From: Ichthyophis bannanicus
Taxonomy: Eukaryota > Chordata > Amphibia > Gymnophiona > Ichthyophiidae
Assembly (NCBI GenBank): GCA_033557465.1
Contig: CM066031.1
Span: 1,666,254,800-1,666,318,799 of the forward strand
Length of the DNA stretch: 64,000 nt
Reading direction: 5' to 3'
The position numbers were made by a program, and so were the translations under genes. Shown piece by piece: positions 1 through 9,812 of the stretch (the stretch's first letter is position 1; each line of letters starts with the position of its first letter). The notes under the pieces are model-generated. The model was not told the DNA's origin, did not search any database, and saw nothing but the letters and a program-made list of their open reading frames with translations.

Positions 1-1412
1 ACTTCAGTCGTGGGTAACATCCCTACATCTTCCTCAGTAAAGACCGAAGCAAAGAATTCATTCAGTCTCTCCGCTATCGCCTTGTCGCCTCTTAGTGCTC
101 CTTTAACCCCTTTATCATCTAATGGACCAACTGACTCTCTCACGGGTTTTTTGCTACGAATGTACTTGAAAAGGTCTTTATTTCGCATTTTTGCTTCCGC
201 AGCAAGCTTCTTCTCAAATTCTCTCTTTGCCTGCCTTATCAATGCCTTGCATTTGACTTGCCAGTGCTTGTGCTGTTTCCAGGTTTCATCATTTGGCTCT
301 TTTTTCCATTTCTTGAAAGATGCTTTTTTGGCAACAACAGCCTCTCTGACCTCAGCTTTAAACCATGCTGGCAATTTTTTGGACTTCCTTCCACTTTTCT
401 TAAAGCGTGGAATACAGCTGGTCTGGGCTTCCAAGATAGTATTTTTCAACAACACCCAAGCTTGATGTACGTCTTTAACCTTTGCAACTGCTCCTTTTAG
501 TTTTTTCTTAACTGTTTTCCTCATTCTATCATAGTCTCCCTTTCGAAAGTTAAGGGGTAGTACTGTGGATTTCCTTACTATCCCTCCTCCACTAATTAAA
601 TCAAAGGCGATCATGCTATGATCACTATTGCCAAGTGGCCCCAACACCCTTATCTCTTGCACTACATCTGGTGTTCCACTAAGGACTAGGTCTAATATTG
701 CTTCCCCTCTGGTCGGTTCATGAACCAGCTGCTCCAAGAAGCAGTCATTTATTTCATCTAGGAACTTTATCTCCCTAGCATGTCCTGTTGTGACACTGAC
801 CCAGTCGATGCCGGGGTAATTGAAATCACCCATTATTATTACTGCACTGTAACTTTTGCTAGCTTCCTTGATTTCTTTGAGCATTTCATCATCCATTTGT
901 TCATTCTGGCCAGGCGGACGATAGTACACCCCCACTGCCATCGCCTTCCCCTTTTTACATGGAATTTCAATCCATAGAGATCCTACAGCAAATTTTGTTT
1001 CTTGCAAAACTTTAATCCTTTCTGACTCAATGCCCTCTCTAACATAGAGCGCAACCCCTCCACCAATTTGATCAGCTCTATCATTTCGATATAGTTTGTA
1101 CCCAGGTATCACAGTGTCCCACTGGTTGTCCTCCTTCCACCATGTCTCTGATATTCCAATCATATCTAACCTCTCGTTTAGTGCTATATATTCTAACTCT
1201 CCCATCTTGTTTTGTAGACTTCTAGCATTTGCATACAAGCATTTTAGAGACTGTATTTTATTCATATTAATTTGGCTATTGGTAGACATGGGTAATTTGG
1301 GATCTTTAAGTTCTGTCTTCTCCATACTCGAGGGCATTTGGGCTACTTTACTCTTTTTTGGAACCTCTCTGCTTTTTGTAGTATCCTTCAAGGATACATT
1401 CTTCCGAACCAT
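1..1412 (-). CDS. CR1 ORF2 polyprotein, N-terminal endonuclease part (partial)
   Basis: I read this frame codon by codon from the ATG at 1412-1410 to base 1 and met no stop (about 470 codons). The N-terminal part is an apurinic-like endonuclease. Motifs seen in order are YANARSLQNKMGEL, GISETWW, GGGVALYVREG, YYRPPGQ, MGDFNYPGIDW and GNSDHSMIAFDL, so the catalytic E, D, N and SDH residues are all kept. A basic linker follows (KKLPAWFKAEVREAVVAKK). The RT domain would lie to the left of the window. The start is 36 bases past the ORF1 stop. The ORF2 frame is also open upstream across the ORF1 end, so re-initiation or frameshifting could both give access to it. The product would nick DNA and prime reverse transcription of its own RNA. 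Confidence 0.9.
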   Translation of the reverse strand, partial: MVRKNVSLKDTTKSREVPKKSKVAQMPSSMEKTELKDPKLPMSTNSQINMNKIQSLKCLYANARSLQNKMGELEYIALNERLDMIGISETWWKEDNQWDTVIPGYKLYRNDRADQIGGGVALYVREGIESERIKVLQETKFAVGSLWIEIPCKKGKAMAVGVYYRPPGQNEQMDDEMLKEIKEASKSYSAVIIMGDFNYPGIDWVSVTTGHAREIKFLDEINDCFLEQLVHEPTRGEAILDLVLSGTPDVVQEIRVLGPLGNSDHSMIAFDLISGGGIVRKSTVLPLNFRKGDYDRMRKTVKKKLKGAVAKVKDVHQAWVLLKNTILEAQTSCIPRFKKSGRKSKKLPAWFKAEVREAVVAKKASFKKWKKEPNDETWKQHKHWQVKCKALIRQAKREFEKKLAAEAKMRNKDLFKYIRSKKPVRESVGPLDDKGVKGALRGDKAIAERLNEFFASVFTEEDVGMLPTTE

Positions 1413-1447
1413 GCGCTCTTGGGCGACTGTCGGCTTTCCCCTATTAT

Positions 1448-2368
1448 CTAGTTTAAAAGCTGCTCTATCTCCTTTTTAAAGGTTAATGCCAGCAGCCTGG
1501 TTCCATCCCGGTTAAGGTGAAGCCCATCCCTTCGGAAGAGCCCCTCCTTTCCCCAGAATGTTCCCCAGTTCCTAACAAATCCGAACCCCTCATCTCTGCA
1601 CCATTGTCTCATCCACGCATTGAGACTCCGGAGCTCTGCCTGCCTATTGGGTCCTGCACGTGGAATGGGAAGCATTTCGGTGAACGCTACCCTGGAAGTT
1701 CTGGATTTCAACTTCCTACCTAAAAGCCTAAATTTAGCTTCCAGAACCTCCCTACCACATTTTCCTATGTCATTGGTACCAACATGTACCAAGACAGCAG
1801 ACTCCTCCCCAGCACTATCTAAGACCTTATCTAGGTGGCGTGTGAGGTCCGCTACCTTCGCACCAGGCAGGCATGTTACCAGGCGATCCTCACGTCCACC
1901 AGCCACCCAGCTATCTACATGCCTAATGATCGAATCACCAACTATAACTGCTGTCCTAACCCTTCCCGCATGGGCACTTGGCCCTGGAGAAACCTCCTCG
2001 GTGCGAGAGGGGTTTACATCACCTGGAGGACAGGTCCTAGTTACAGGATCACTTCCTGCCACACCAGGGTGATGCTCTCCTGTCACGTGACCTCTCTCCT
2101 CCATGGCAACAGGGATGCTGCCAGACTGGAGGTGGGACTTCAGGACTATATCCCTGTAGGTCTCGTCTATGTACCTCTCTGTCTGTCTTATGTTTTCCAA
2201 GTCTGCTACTCTAGCCTCTAGAGAACGGACTTGTTCCCTGAGAGCAGAGAGCTCCTTGCACCTAGTGCACACGTAAGACCTCTCACCAGCTGGGAGAAAA
2301 TCATACATGTGACACTCAATGCAAAAGACTGGAAAGCCCACATCCCGCTGCTGGACTGCTGTCTGCAT
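1448..2368 (-). CDS. CR1 ORF1 protein: zinc finger, coiled coil, SGNH esterase
   Basis: This is an intact 306-residue frame with a true ATG and a purine at -3. Residues 16-37 carry two CxxC pairs (C16, C19, C34, C37), matching the PHD/zinc-finger module of CR1 ORF1. Residues 40-66 look like a short coiled coil (REQVRSLEARVADLENI). Residues 138-306 form an SGNH/GDSL hydrolase: GDS at 144-146, GTND at 197-200 and DGLH at 281-284, so Ser, Asn, Asp and His are all present. Esterase domains in CR1-like ORF1 proteins are established; their substrate is not. The protein probably binds element RNA or membranes during retrotransposition, which is inference. The kept catalytic set in an unbroken frame suggests recent selection. 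Confidence 0.9.
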   Translation of the reverse strand: MQTAVQQRDVGFPVFCIECHMYDFLPAGERSYVCTRCKELSALREQVRSLEARVADLENIRQTERYIDETYRDIVLKSHLQSGSIPVAMEERGHVTGEHHPGVAGSDPVTRTCPPGDVNPSRTEEVSPGPSAHAGRVRTAVIVGDSIIRHVDSWVAGGREDRLVTCLPGAKVADLTRHLDKVLDSAGEESAVLVHVGTNDIGKCGREVLEAKFRLLGRKLKSRTSRVAFTEMLPIPRAGPNRQAELRSLNAWMRQWCRDEGFGFVRNWGTFWGKEGLFRRDGLHLNRDGTRLLALTFKKEIEQLLN

Positions 2369-2699
2369 CTTAGTTTTAAGTTTGTGTTTAGATCTTTAAG
2401 TTCTATATGTACTAAAGGGTGCAATGGATATTTATACCACTAAAACTGTACCTAAGAAGTTTAATATACCTTGTTCACCTGAAGCTTAATTAATCTCAGG
2501 TCCTTGGTGTATGACTGATTTGGGTAATGAGCTTCACCTGAGAGCACCTCCTGTCTTTTAAGTTGTGCAAGTACCTATAAAGCTGTGATTTTCCCAGGGG
2601 AGGGTGGGTGTGGGGAGGGAGGGAGGGATATATCACTTATTAAAAAAGGGCTGCTACACAGTACCTTGTCCTGCGCTGCTGAGGAAAACTATATTCTGA

Positions 2700-2985
2700 T
2701 TTGATTTAAATTATAGCTCTTTGCTGCTACTAGGCTCTAACCTATTATGAAATTTAAACTACAAGCTCTCTGCTGGATTCTAAATTTAACCAGAAAGCTC
2801 TCTTCTGTGTTTTAATTTGAAACTAAAAAAGTACTTTGCTGATGCTAGGCCCTGAGTGACTATGAAATTTAAACTACAGCTGTCTACTGGGTATGAAAGG
2901 TAACCAGAAAGTTCTCTTCTGTGTTGTTAAATTGAATCTTAAACTGTTGCTACTAGGCCCTGACTGATTTAACAAAAAAAAATAG
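2700..2985 (-). repeat. Tandem ~110-120 bp monomers in the CR1 5' leader
   Basis: Three imperfect copies start near 2711, 2834 and 2943. Each contains a 'ttgctgNtactaggccctga' type motif. The first two continue through 'tatgaaatttaaactacag' and 'aaccagaaagNtctcttctg', while the third is cut short. In element sense they lie upstream of ORF1, so they are candidate promoter monomers like those of some mouse L1 families. The promoter role is inference. Confidence 0.6.
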
Positions 2986-2989
2986 TGGG

Positions 2990-4900
2990 TTCACAGATTA
3001 ATTAGCTTTAAAAGAAAAACAATTCCTTTCAGAAAAATTCCCAGAAGTATATACTCACAATTTCAGATTTCTCTCCAGAAGTAACAGCCCCCCTTTCCAG
3101 TCCGTCAAGACGACTAAGCCATCTTATAAATTTCTAGTCTAATAAAATACTTTTGTTTTTGCAGAATTACAACCAGTTCATACAGAATCACGGTAGGTGA
3201 TATAAAAAAACACATTTATTGAGAACTACAACTCCCAATGTGTATTGAACCCTAGGCTAGTACCGTGTAGCTAGACCCAAGAGATGTTATCTCAGCCATG
3301 ATTCTGCATTTCATAAAAGAATGGAATTAGTTTTATTTGGATCTTAAATTGCATGAATGAAATCATCAGATTTTTTTTGTTGAGAATTATGGCCCAGAGC
3401 AAGCCAACAAATATGATATAACTGTCCTGTCATATTCTTTTCAATGGTTTGAAATGCAGTGTACTTATACACTTCTTTGTACACTGAGTTCAATAAGTTG
3501 CCTTTTATCCCGAAGAAGTTTTCCTATGCTCTGCATATGGTAAATTTTATACATTTTGGCTTACTCCAGAAAAACATTTAATTTGCAATACCTTCTCATG
3601 CTTTCTGTCAAAGCACTTCATCAGTCAACAAGACAGGAAAGTCAACACTTCATTTGAATTTCATAGATTTTGCCTTCTTTTGGAAAAGGCAAATGTAATT
3701 ACAGTGGAAAGAATAACCATCCAACAGATTTATATGTTAACAGTAGTGACTTTTATTAGTTGTCTCAAACAGAAAATTGATATTCCTCATCGGAATAAAA
3801 ACATTGAATATCTTTGTACACGTGGGAGGGAATTTTAGAAGGGATATCCACATGCAATCTGGGACATGTAAGCCAGAACATCTGGAAAAAAAAAAAACAG
3901 GCACATCTAGGTGCAGACTTGATTCTACAAACGTGGACATGCCCAATATGGACATCTCTGACATCCCCAGAATAGTACTTCAGAATCTGGACATCTAATG
4001 GCTAGAGTAGGTGGCTAGGAACATGGAAGCCAGGGTTCAAATCCTAATACCGCTAGGATTGAAATTGCGTTGTGTACTAGAGATGATGGAAAGCCCTTTC
4101 CAGAAGATTATTTCCTGGAGCAGGTCTAAACTGAGACGTGATTCTGGATGTGGAGGATGTTTCTGAGATCAGGTAGGAACATCCAGATTCCTGGGAAGTC
4201 TTCACCACGTCTCTGTCTACAAGCCTGTCTTCTAAAATTGCACTGGAGACATCTCTCTGCTTTGGAATCTCTATGCTTGTTTTCGGCCATCCAGAGCACG
4301 ACTAGGACTTCCTAAACTGACCTTGTGATGGTGTGAATAAGAAACTCCCCATCCTCCGCAGAGAAACTCCCCAGCCAAGCTTAGCACAAGGGAGGTATTA
4401 CTCTGATAAGAACTTAAACCCCTTTCCCTTTAAGGGGAAAAGCTGCAGAATGCCTGGGAAGGGTGTGACTGGGCTCCAGGCTTTATCCCAGGAAGTAAAG
4501 AAATCTGTAGAGGCAGAGAGAGGAACCCGAGGATTTCTGGACTATGCAGTGACCAGTTACCTTTTGAAGGTGAATTATTGCTGACAAGGTAGGAACTGTG
4601 TTTAGAGTGGCTGCTGTACCTTCAGCCTTGATGTTAGAGTTCTACCCAACTGGAGGACTCTTGTGCTATAGAGAACTCCTGTTTACTTTATTTGTGGATA
4701 TGCTGTCCTGCTGCTAAAGACTGAAGGGAGTACTAGTGAGTAGTGCCCCAGAGTGCAGGAACTTTGGGGAAGAAGCACTTTTTTCTTACCTTAGAACTGT
4801 TGAGTGCAGGAACAGCGTTCTCTCACCCAGCAAAACAGAGCTGCTAAGACTGATTAAGGAACTGTACAACTGTGGAAAGCCTGGAGTGTGCCTGTAACAC
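2990..4900. other. Unassigned non-coding DNA
   Basis: I recognise no gene. Short frames here (for example at 3737-3964 and 4333-4584) have no recognisable domains. There is an A-run near 3886-3898 and phrases such as 'gacatctggaaaa' that look like old dispersed repeat, but I cannot name a family. Confidence 0.5.
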
Positions 4901-5620
4901 TATGAGGGACATCCTGTGATGGCCATCTCTTCCCTGTACAGCGAATCAGAATTGAGCCGTACAGAGGTAGACCTGATTCTGATTGTGCAGGGGCTAGACG
5001 TGCTCGTGGGATCAGAAGCGGGTCTACGGCCTGGACGTACAGGCCATGCCCTGATTCTGATCAGCTGCACGTCCAAACCACATACACAGCTAACTCAGCC
5101 AGGCTCCGGAATGGAACCGCAGTGCCATGGCATCCTGTCACCATGGCCCCGTGGCTCCATTCAGGAGCCGTAATCCCCAGCTGCAGACAAGACCCTTCTT
5201 TCTCTGCAACCCGACCCCCAATCTGGCCTCCCCCTCGCCCTCCTTACCAGGCTTGGCCGTGTTGTTTGTCTCCGTCCAGGGGACCTATTCCACCTCTGAG
5301 GTGGAAAAGTCCCCTGTCTCTGTGGCCGACCCCGGACGTACAGGGCCAGCCTTGGAATCGGCCGTGTATGTCCGGGGTTGCTCTCTGCCCGCCCTCACTC
5401 TGCCTCTGTCCCGCCCCCTCCCTCCCATGAACAGAGCTGCCCATACAAATCCCCTGTTCATACAGGGAGCTCTGTCCCCAGCAGACTGCCTGGACGTTTA
5501 GCCGGTCTGGATGTCCGGATTGAACGTCCAAACCCACTAAACGGTGTTCAGGATGACCCCGTATGTGTATTGCAGGCCCAAGAAGGGCCAGGATAGTTGG
5601 CTTGGGTGTTTATCCTGGAA
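4900..5620. other. GC-rich patch with short inverted motifs, unassigned
   Basis: GC content rises clearly above the AT-rich flanks and several CpGs remain. The motif 'ggacgtacaggNcc' or its complement recurs (near 5033, 5333 and 5363). Overlapping open frames of about 100 codons in several phases (5122-5596) are what GC-rich DNA gives by chance, and none resembles a protein family. A possible polyadenylation-like 'aataaagtgtgctttc' follows at 5620. It could be a decayed LTR or an unknown repeat. Confidence 0.35.
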
Positions 5621-6382
5621 ATAAAGTGTGCTTTCTTTAAACCTACTTGCTGTACGATCTTGTATCATTGCTAGGCCGCAGTATACCATAGACCCTCTTA
5701 GGGAATAACTTTATAAGAAAGTGCATACTTTTAGGTGCTAAGGGCTATTTTAGTTATTTACGTGTGTATGTAACCACATATGAGTATAAATGACCTCTTA
5801 GAAAATAGCATCTACCATAAAAGTACAAGTGTTGATTTGATTGTGAGTACTTCGCTGGTGGGCATGCATTTGAGTCGAGTTTGGGCATAGCATGGGTGAA
5901 ACAGGATACACATAGATTATAAAATACTATAATTTACACGCGCTGTCATATGCAATCCTGTAAAAGTCTATGGCTTAACTGAAGATGGAATTTCTGTAAA
6001 CTACACTAGTATTTCATAAGGAAAAGTAGGTGCCTAAGTAGAGACTAACTTTCATGTTTAAAGTAGGTGCGTCCTTATAAAATGACTGTTGGGGATAAAT
6101 TTATAAAGCCATTTTTGCATGTATGTGGCCATGCCTGTTATAAAATTCCGACAGGCACATTGACATGAAGACCCTTACTTCGCTGGTAGGCATAGCTCGG
6201 GGTACGATCTAGGTGGAGCACAGGCAAAGTTCACAAGTACGCATATTGATTACCTTAATTGATCGCTCTGCACCTCCTCCCGCCGGCAGGAATGTTGGCG
6301 GCGGACCCAGCGCAGCTTAGCGGGAACATTGGTTGCACCCCCTTTAAAATCTCCCGGACTGTGGATCTACTTCCTACTCCTA
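5621..6382. other. Unassigned AT-rich DNA with degenerate dispersed-repeat signatures
   Basis: No gene is recognised. Pieces such as 'aataactttataagaaagtgc' (5704) and 'tataaaattccgacaggcac' (6139) resemble the ends of the AT-rich MITE-like repeats found elsewhere in the window (see 47710-48050). Confidence 0.35.
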
Positions 6383-6664
6383 AGGCCTCTCTGGGCCTAC
6401 CTTATAGAATGCCTGGTGGTCTAATGTGACTAAAACATAAGCAACCCCCACATGCTCTGTCCAGGCCAACACCAGATTCAAAATGACACCTGTGATCCCC
6501 TAGCAGTAGTCTCTTGGTACTACCGCATCCCAGCGATTAATATCATGAGATCACTGCCATTTTGAATCTGGTGCCAGCCTGGACAGGAGCAAGTGGGAGG
6601 GTTTGCTCTTGTCCAGGTCTCACTAGACCACCAGACATGTTTTCAGCTAGGCCCAGAGAGGCCT
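6383..6664. mobile_element. Long imperfect palindrome (fold-back MITE-like element)
   Basis: The left end begins 'aggcctctctgggcctac' and the right end is its complement 'ctaggcccagagaggcct'. Inner arms also pair: 'cctggtggtcta' with 'tagaccaccag', and 'caccagattcaaaatg' with 'cattttgaatctggtg'. The arms are roughly 115 bp around a spacer of about 50 bp. There is no coding capacity. No target duplication is evident because the right flank is a G-run (6665-6678). The superfamily is unknown. Confidence 0.7.
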
Positions 6665-7020
6665 GGGGGGGGGGGGGAGTGGGAGGGAGCAGATAAGGGT
6701 CCAGGGGGTCTTGGAGGGGTACAACTTTAATCCGGCCTTGAAGCAGGGGTAGAAGGGCCAGTGGTATGTGTAGGAAGCAGGGTATATTTTAGGGGGAGGG
6801 GGGCATACTGACTCCTTGGTGGTGCCTAGGGTCCTTTCTGTGAATTTTAAATGCTTGGCACCTTTAGCAGTCCCATGTTAGCGGCCTGATACTCTTGGCC
6901 ACGAATGTCAGTTTTGACCTGGCATTATTTTTCCCTTTGAATAATGCAACTTGCGATGATTACTGCAGGCTGCATTATTAAGTTACCATGGCAGTCACTA
7001 ACCTGTACTAGTGAGTTACT
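6665..7020. other. G-run and unassigned DNA
   Basis: A guanine run at about 6665-6678 is followed by G-rich, gene-free DNA containing further short G-tracts (near 6790-6810). No protein or RNA gene is seen. Confidence 0.5.
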
Positions 7021-7143
7021 ATAGAACATAAGATTTGCCACATTGGGTCAGACCAAGGGTCCATCAAGTCCAGTATCCTGTTTCCAACAGCGGCCAATCC
7101 AGGTCAAAAGATACACAGATTCCATGTCGGTTATAGAAAAACA

Positions 7144-7916
7144 TAGAAATATGACGACAGAAAAAGACCACATGGCCTATCTAGTCTGTCCTTCCATATC
7201 AACAACTACAACAGTCCCCTTTTTTCCTTTAGAGATCCTCTGTGTTTGTCCCATGCTTTTTTGAATTCAGATACTGTCCTCATCTCTACCACCTCCACTG
7301 GAAGACTATTCTGCGGATCCACCACTCTTTCTGTAAAGAAATATTTCCGCATATCACTCCTGAATCTACCCCCCTTTACCCTCATCCCATGTCCTCTTGT
7401 AGCAGAACTTGCTTTCAATTGAAAGAGGCTCTCACCCTGTACATTTATGTGACGGAGGTATTTAAACATCTCAATCATATCACCTCTATCCCACCTTTCC
7501 TCTTAGGTGTACATATTAAGATCCTTAAGTCTGTCCTCATATGCTTTATAATGAAGACCACTAACCATTTTAGTAGCCACCCTCTGCACTGACTCCATCC
7601 TGTTTATATCCTTTTGAAGGTGCGGTCTCCAGAATTGCACACTATACGCCAAATGAGGTCGCACCAAAGACTTATACAGAGGCACTATCACCTCCATTTT
7701 TCTGCTAGCCATTCCTCTCCATATGCACCCAAACATCCTTCTAGCTTTTGCCGTCGCCTTTTCTACCTGTTTAGCTACTTTAAGATCAGACACAAACACG
7801 CCTAGGTCCCACTCTTTAGTGGACAAAAGTACTTCACCCCCTATACTATGTTGTTCCCTTGGATTGCTGCAGCCCAAATGCATGACCTTTACATTTTTTA
7901 ACATTTAAATCCCAGG
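7144..7916 (-). pseudogene. 5'-truncated CR1 ORF2 3' end (subfamily B)
   Basis: The translated pieces 7904-7503 and 7478-7206 match the C-terminal part of the intact ORF2 at 32540-29679. In the last 90 residues I count about eight differences, so the copies are close. A frameshift near 7490 and other small changes split the frame. The 3' end shows the family signature 'gacgacagaaaaagaccaca' and 'aaacatagaaatatg'. It is inserted into the older subfamily A copy, so it is younger. It begins partway through the post-RT region, the usual 5' truncation of target-primed reverse transcription. Confidence 0.85.
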
Positions 7917-8060
7917 GTAAGCAGTGGATTTCCCTGGTCCGCTTTAATAATGGTTTATGGATTTGTGCTCAAGAAATTTGTCTAAAACGTTTTTAAACCC
8001 AGCTACATTAACAGCTTTTACTACGTCCTCCTGTAACAAGTCCCAGAAATGGATTGTGCC

Positions 8061-8265
8061 TTGAGTGGAGGAGTTGCCCAGTAGTTAGAGCACTGGCTTG
8101 GTAACCAAGAGAACAGATTTGATTCCCACTAGCACTCCTTGTGGCCTTGGGAGAGTCACTTAACCCTCCATTGCCTTGGAAGAAAGGTCTCACAATCTAA
8201 TTTGTTATACTGCCAAGAAAACTCAGGAGCTGCTGGTTCGCCAGAAGTCAGCATTGACTTGAAGG
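8061..8265 (+). mobile_element. tRNA-derived SINE with RTE-like 3' tail
   Basis: The head has a tRNA-like A box ('agtagttagagcactggct') and B box ('gatttgattcccac'). The core 'gcactccttgtggccttggg' and 'cttaaccctccattgcctt' is shared with the other SINEs here. The tail 'ccagaagtcagcattgactt' resembles the 3' end of the RTE elements. An imperfect duplication of about 15 bp, 'attgtgccttgagtg' before and 'attgcattttgagtg' after, is the interrupted CR1 sequence and marks the target site. Confidence 0.75.
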
Positions 8266-8425
8266 CAGACATTGCATTTTGAGTGAAAACATGTTTTCTC
8301 CAGTTAGTCTTAAATGGGCTACATTGTAGCGTCATTGTGTTTCCCTTAGTCTTTCTATTTGTTGAAGTAAAAATCCGATCTACATTAATATGTTCCACTC
8401 CATTCATTATTTTATAGACCTCTAT

Positions 8426-8640
8426 CATATCTCCCCTCAGCTGTGGTAAACTAAGCTGGGGTAAAATGTCAGCTACTCCCTTAAGTCACTTTATGGAACG
8501 CTTCTGTCAGGAATGGCTTCCAACAAGTCTCAAAGCTGGAGGCTGCTGCCTTCCCCTTTATGCCACCAGAAGGAAATGAGTAGTACATGACTGATACAGA
8601 TGACTAGCCTTGACATACTGCCTGATAGAAAAGCCAGAGA
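8426..8640. other. Short unassigned spacer
   Basis: Nothing recognised between the CR1 relic and the GC-rich patch. Confidence 0.5.
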
Positions 8641-9190
8641 CTATGGGTTCAATTCAGAGATGCGGGTTGCGGGCTGCCTGCAGCCCCGCAAGCCGTTGGG
8701 ACCAGATTCCCCCTCCTGCTCTCCCCGCATGTCCTGAACAGTAGGATGGGGAGAGCCAGGAGGAGGCGGGATCTGGGCGGAGCGGGGGCGAGCCGAGCCA
8801 GCAGGACATACAGGGCCAATTCTGGTCATGGCCCTGTAAATCTTGCCAGTTCAAAGGGGACTAGTCTGGCAACTGAGCCCGGGGATCCCCCCTGGTGCCG
8901 GGACCGAGTGTGTGAGGGGGGTCCCCACCACCAGATCCAGGCCCCGGCTGGCCAGCCATGGGTTGGGCAGTGGGGAAGACGGGGGCCTAAACTGTGGGAG
9001 TTGGGGGCGCCAGTGGGGAGGATGTCCCGGCAGGGGCATGCTGGGCTGTCCATGGGCACAATTCTGTGTAACATGGGAACGTCTTGTTCCAGCAGTCCAG
9101 AATTGGGTCCTAATGGGCCCGTCTTCATTGGGGACGTCCGGACAGCCTGGACGTATCCCTCTGGGAATTGGGCTCCACATCACTGAAGAA
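8641..9190. other. Second GC-rich patch with many overlapping chance frames
   Basis: This is GC-rich, CpG-containing DNA with open frames of 60-146 codons in most phases (for example 8746-9186 plus and 8826-9128 minus). No frame has a domain, and simultaneous openness in several phases argues against coding. It shares phrases with 4900-5620, such as 'ggacatacagggcc' (8804) against 'ggacgtacagggcc' (5333). The two patches may be copies of one decayed repeat. An LTR is possible but I cannot show its ends. Confidence 0.4.
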
Positions 9191-9573
9191 CTGAATTGGT
9201 CTCAAGGAATAGAAAAGGGGTTGCTAGGAATAGAGAGGTATTTCCAGCGACCTGACAGCTGCTGATCTACTGTGGATCCCAGAATCTGATCCAGGAGAGC
9301 TCACCAGTCGAGTACTTTGACACAATAATGTGAATACCTGGCATCTGGCTTGTGAACCTGTGTGCATATGGACCTGAACAATGATCAGACCTGAAGATAC
9401 TGTGGACCTGCCTTGCATTACTAATGGACTTGTACATAAGGGAATTAGCTCTGGGCGAGCTTCCATTTTGTTTATGGGCTTTTACATATGGTGAAGAGAG
9501 GATACATTTTGAACCTGCTAAATGTGGAAAAAGTATTTCTGTTGCTATTAAGTTACTGTTAAACTAAACCTGG
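9191..9573. other. Unassigned DNA leading to SINE insertion site
   Basis: No gene is recognised. The segment ends with the 'taaacctgg' (9565-9573) that is duplicated on the other side of the SINE. Confidence 0.5.
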
Positions 9574-9803
9574 AGTGGAGGAGTAGCCTAGTGGTTAGAG
9601 CAACTGCCTAGTATCTAGGAGATCAAGGGTTTGATTTCCACTGGCACTCCTTGTGACTTTGGGCAAGTCACTTTACTCTCCATTGCCTCAGAAGAAAAGG
9701 CTGGCAATCTACTTCCAGTGATATATTGCCAAGAAAACCCAGAGGTAGCTGGGTCGCTGTGAGTCAACATTGACTTGATGGCACAAAAAATAAATAAATA
9801 AAA
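9574..9803 (+). mobile_element. tRNA-derived SINE with RTE-like tail and clear target duplication
   Basis: The sequence starts 'agtggaggagtagcctagtg' and has an A box ('tagcctagtggttagagca') and a B box ('gggtttgatttccac'). The shared core 'ggcactccttgtgactttgg' follows. The 3' part 'tgagtcaacattgacttgat' followed by 'ggcac' matches the RTE 3' end at 43560-43605 read in antisense. It finishes with an 'aaat' simple tail. Target duplications 'taaacctgg' lie at 9565-9573 and 9804-9812. It is non-coding and would depend on RTE machinery in trans. Confidence 0.85.
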
Positions 9804-9812
9804 TAAACCTGG

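Larger units (their letters stand above)
1..2990 (-). mobile_element. CR1-clade LINE, 5' two-thirds, running off left edge
   Basis: The element lies on the minus strand. Reading 5' to 3' it has a repeated leader (about 2985-2700), ORF1 with a zinc finger and SGNH esterase (2368-1448), and ORF2 beginning with an AP-like endonuclease (from 1412), which is still open at base 1. Esterase-bearing ORF1 followed by APE-RT ORF2 is the known layout of CR1-like non-LTR retrotransposons. The reverse transcriptase half and the 3' end lie outside the window. The absence of stops over more than 2.3 kb of coding DNA points to a young insertion. The 5' boundary near 2990 is an estimate, because no target duplication can be paired without the other end. 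Confidence 0.85.
7021..8425 (-). mobile_element. Old CR1 fragment (subfamily A), split by two insertions
   Basis: Three blocks belong to one minus-strand CR1 3' part: about 7021-7143, 7917-8060 and 8266-8425. The first block ('gccacattgggtcagaccaa') matches the copy at 63718-64000. The second ('cccagctacattaacagctt') also matches that copy. The third encodes, in antisense, the CR1 C-terminal MIEVYKIMNGVEHI region. The gaps are filled by a younger CR1 (7144-7916) and a SINE (8061-8265). The reading frame is broken, so this is a relic. Confidence 0.75.

Noticed and set aside
10..2443. Plus-strand frames of 60-150 codons across the left end
   Set aside because: They are shadows of the CR1 ORF1 and ORF2 on the minus strand and contain no domains of their own.
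5122..5596. Proline/serine-rich frames of about 100-124 codons
   Set aside because: Same reason: low-complexity composition in a GC-rich patch, with no motif.
8746..9265. Overlapping 140-146 codon frames in GC-rich DNA
   Set aside because: Several phases are open on both strands at once and none has a domain, as expected by chance from high GC.
8061..9630. tRNA-like A and B boxes, considered as tRNA genes
   Set aside because: The boxes belong to SINE heads; no cloverleaf with anticodon stem and acceptor closes, and the sequence runs on into a LINE-like tail.
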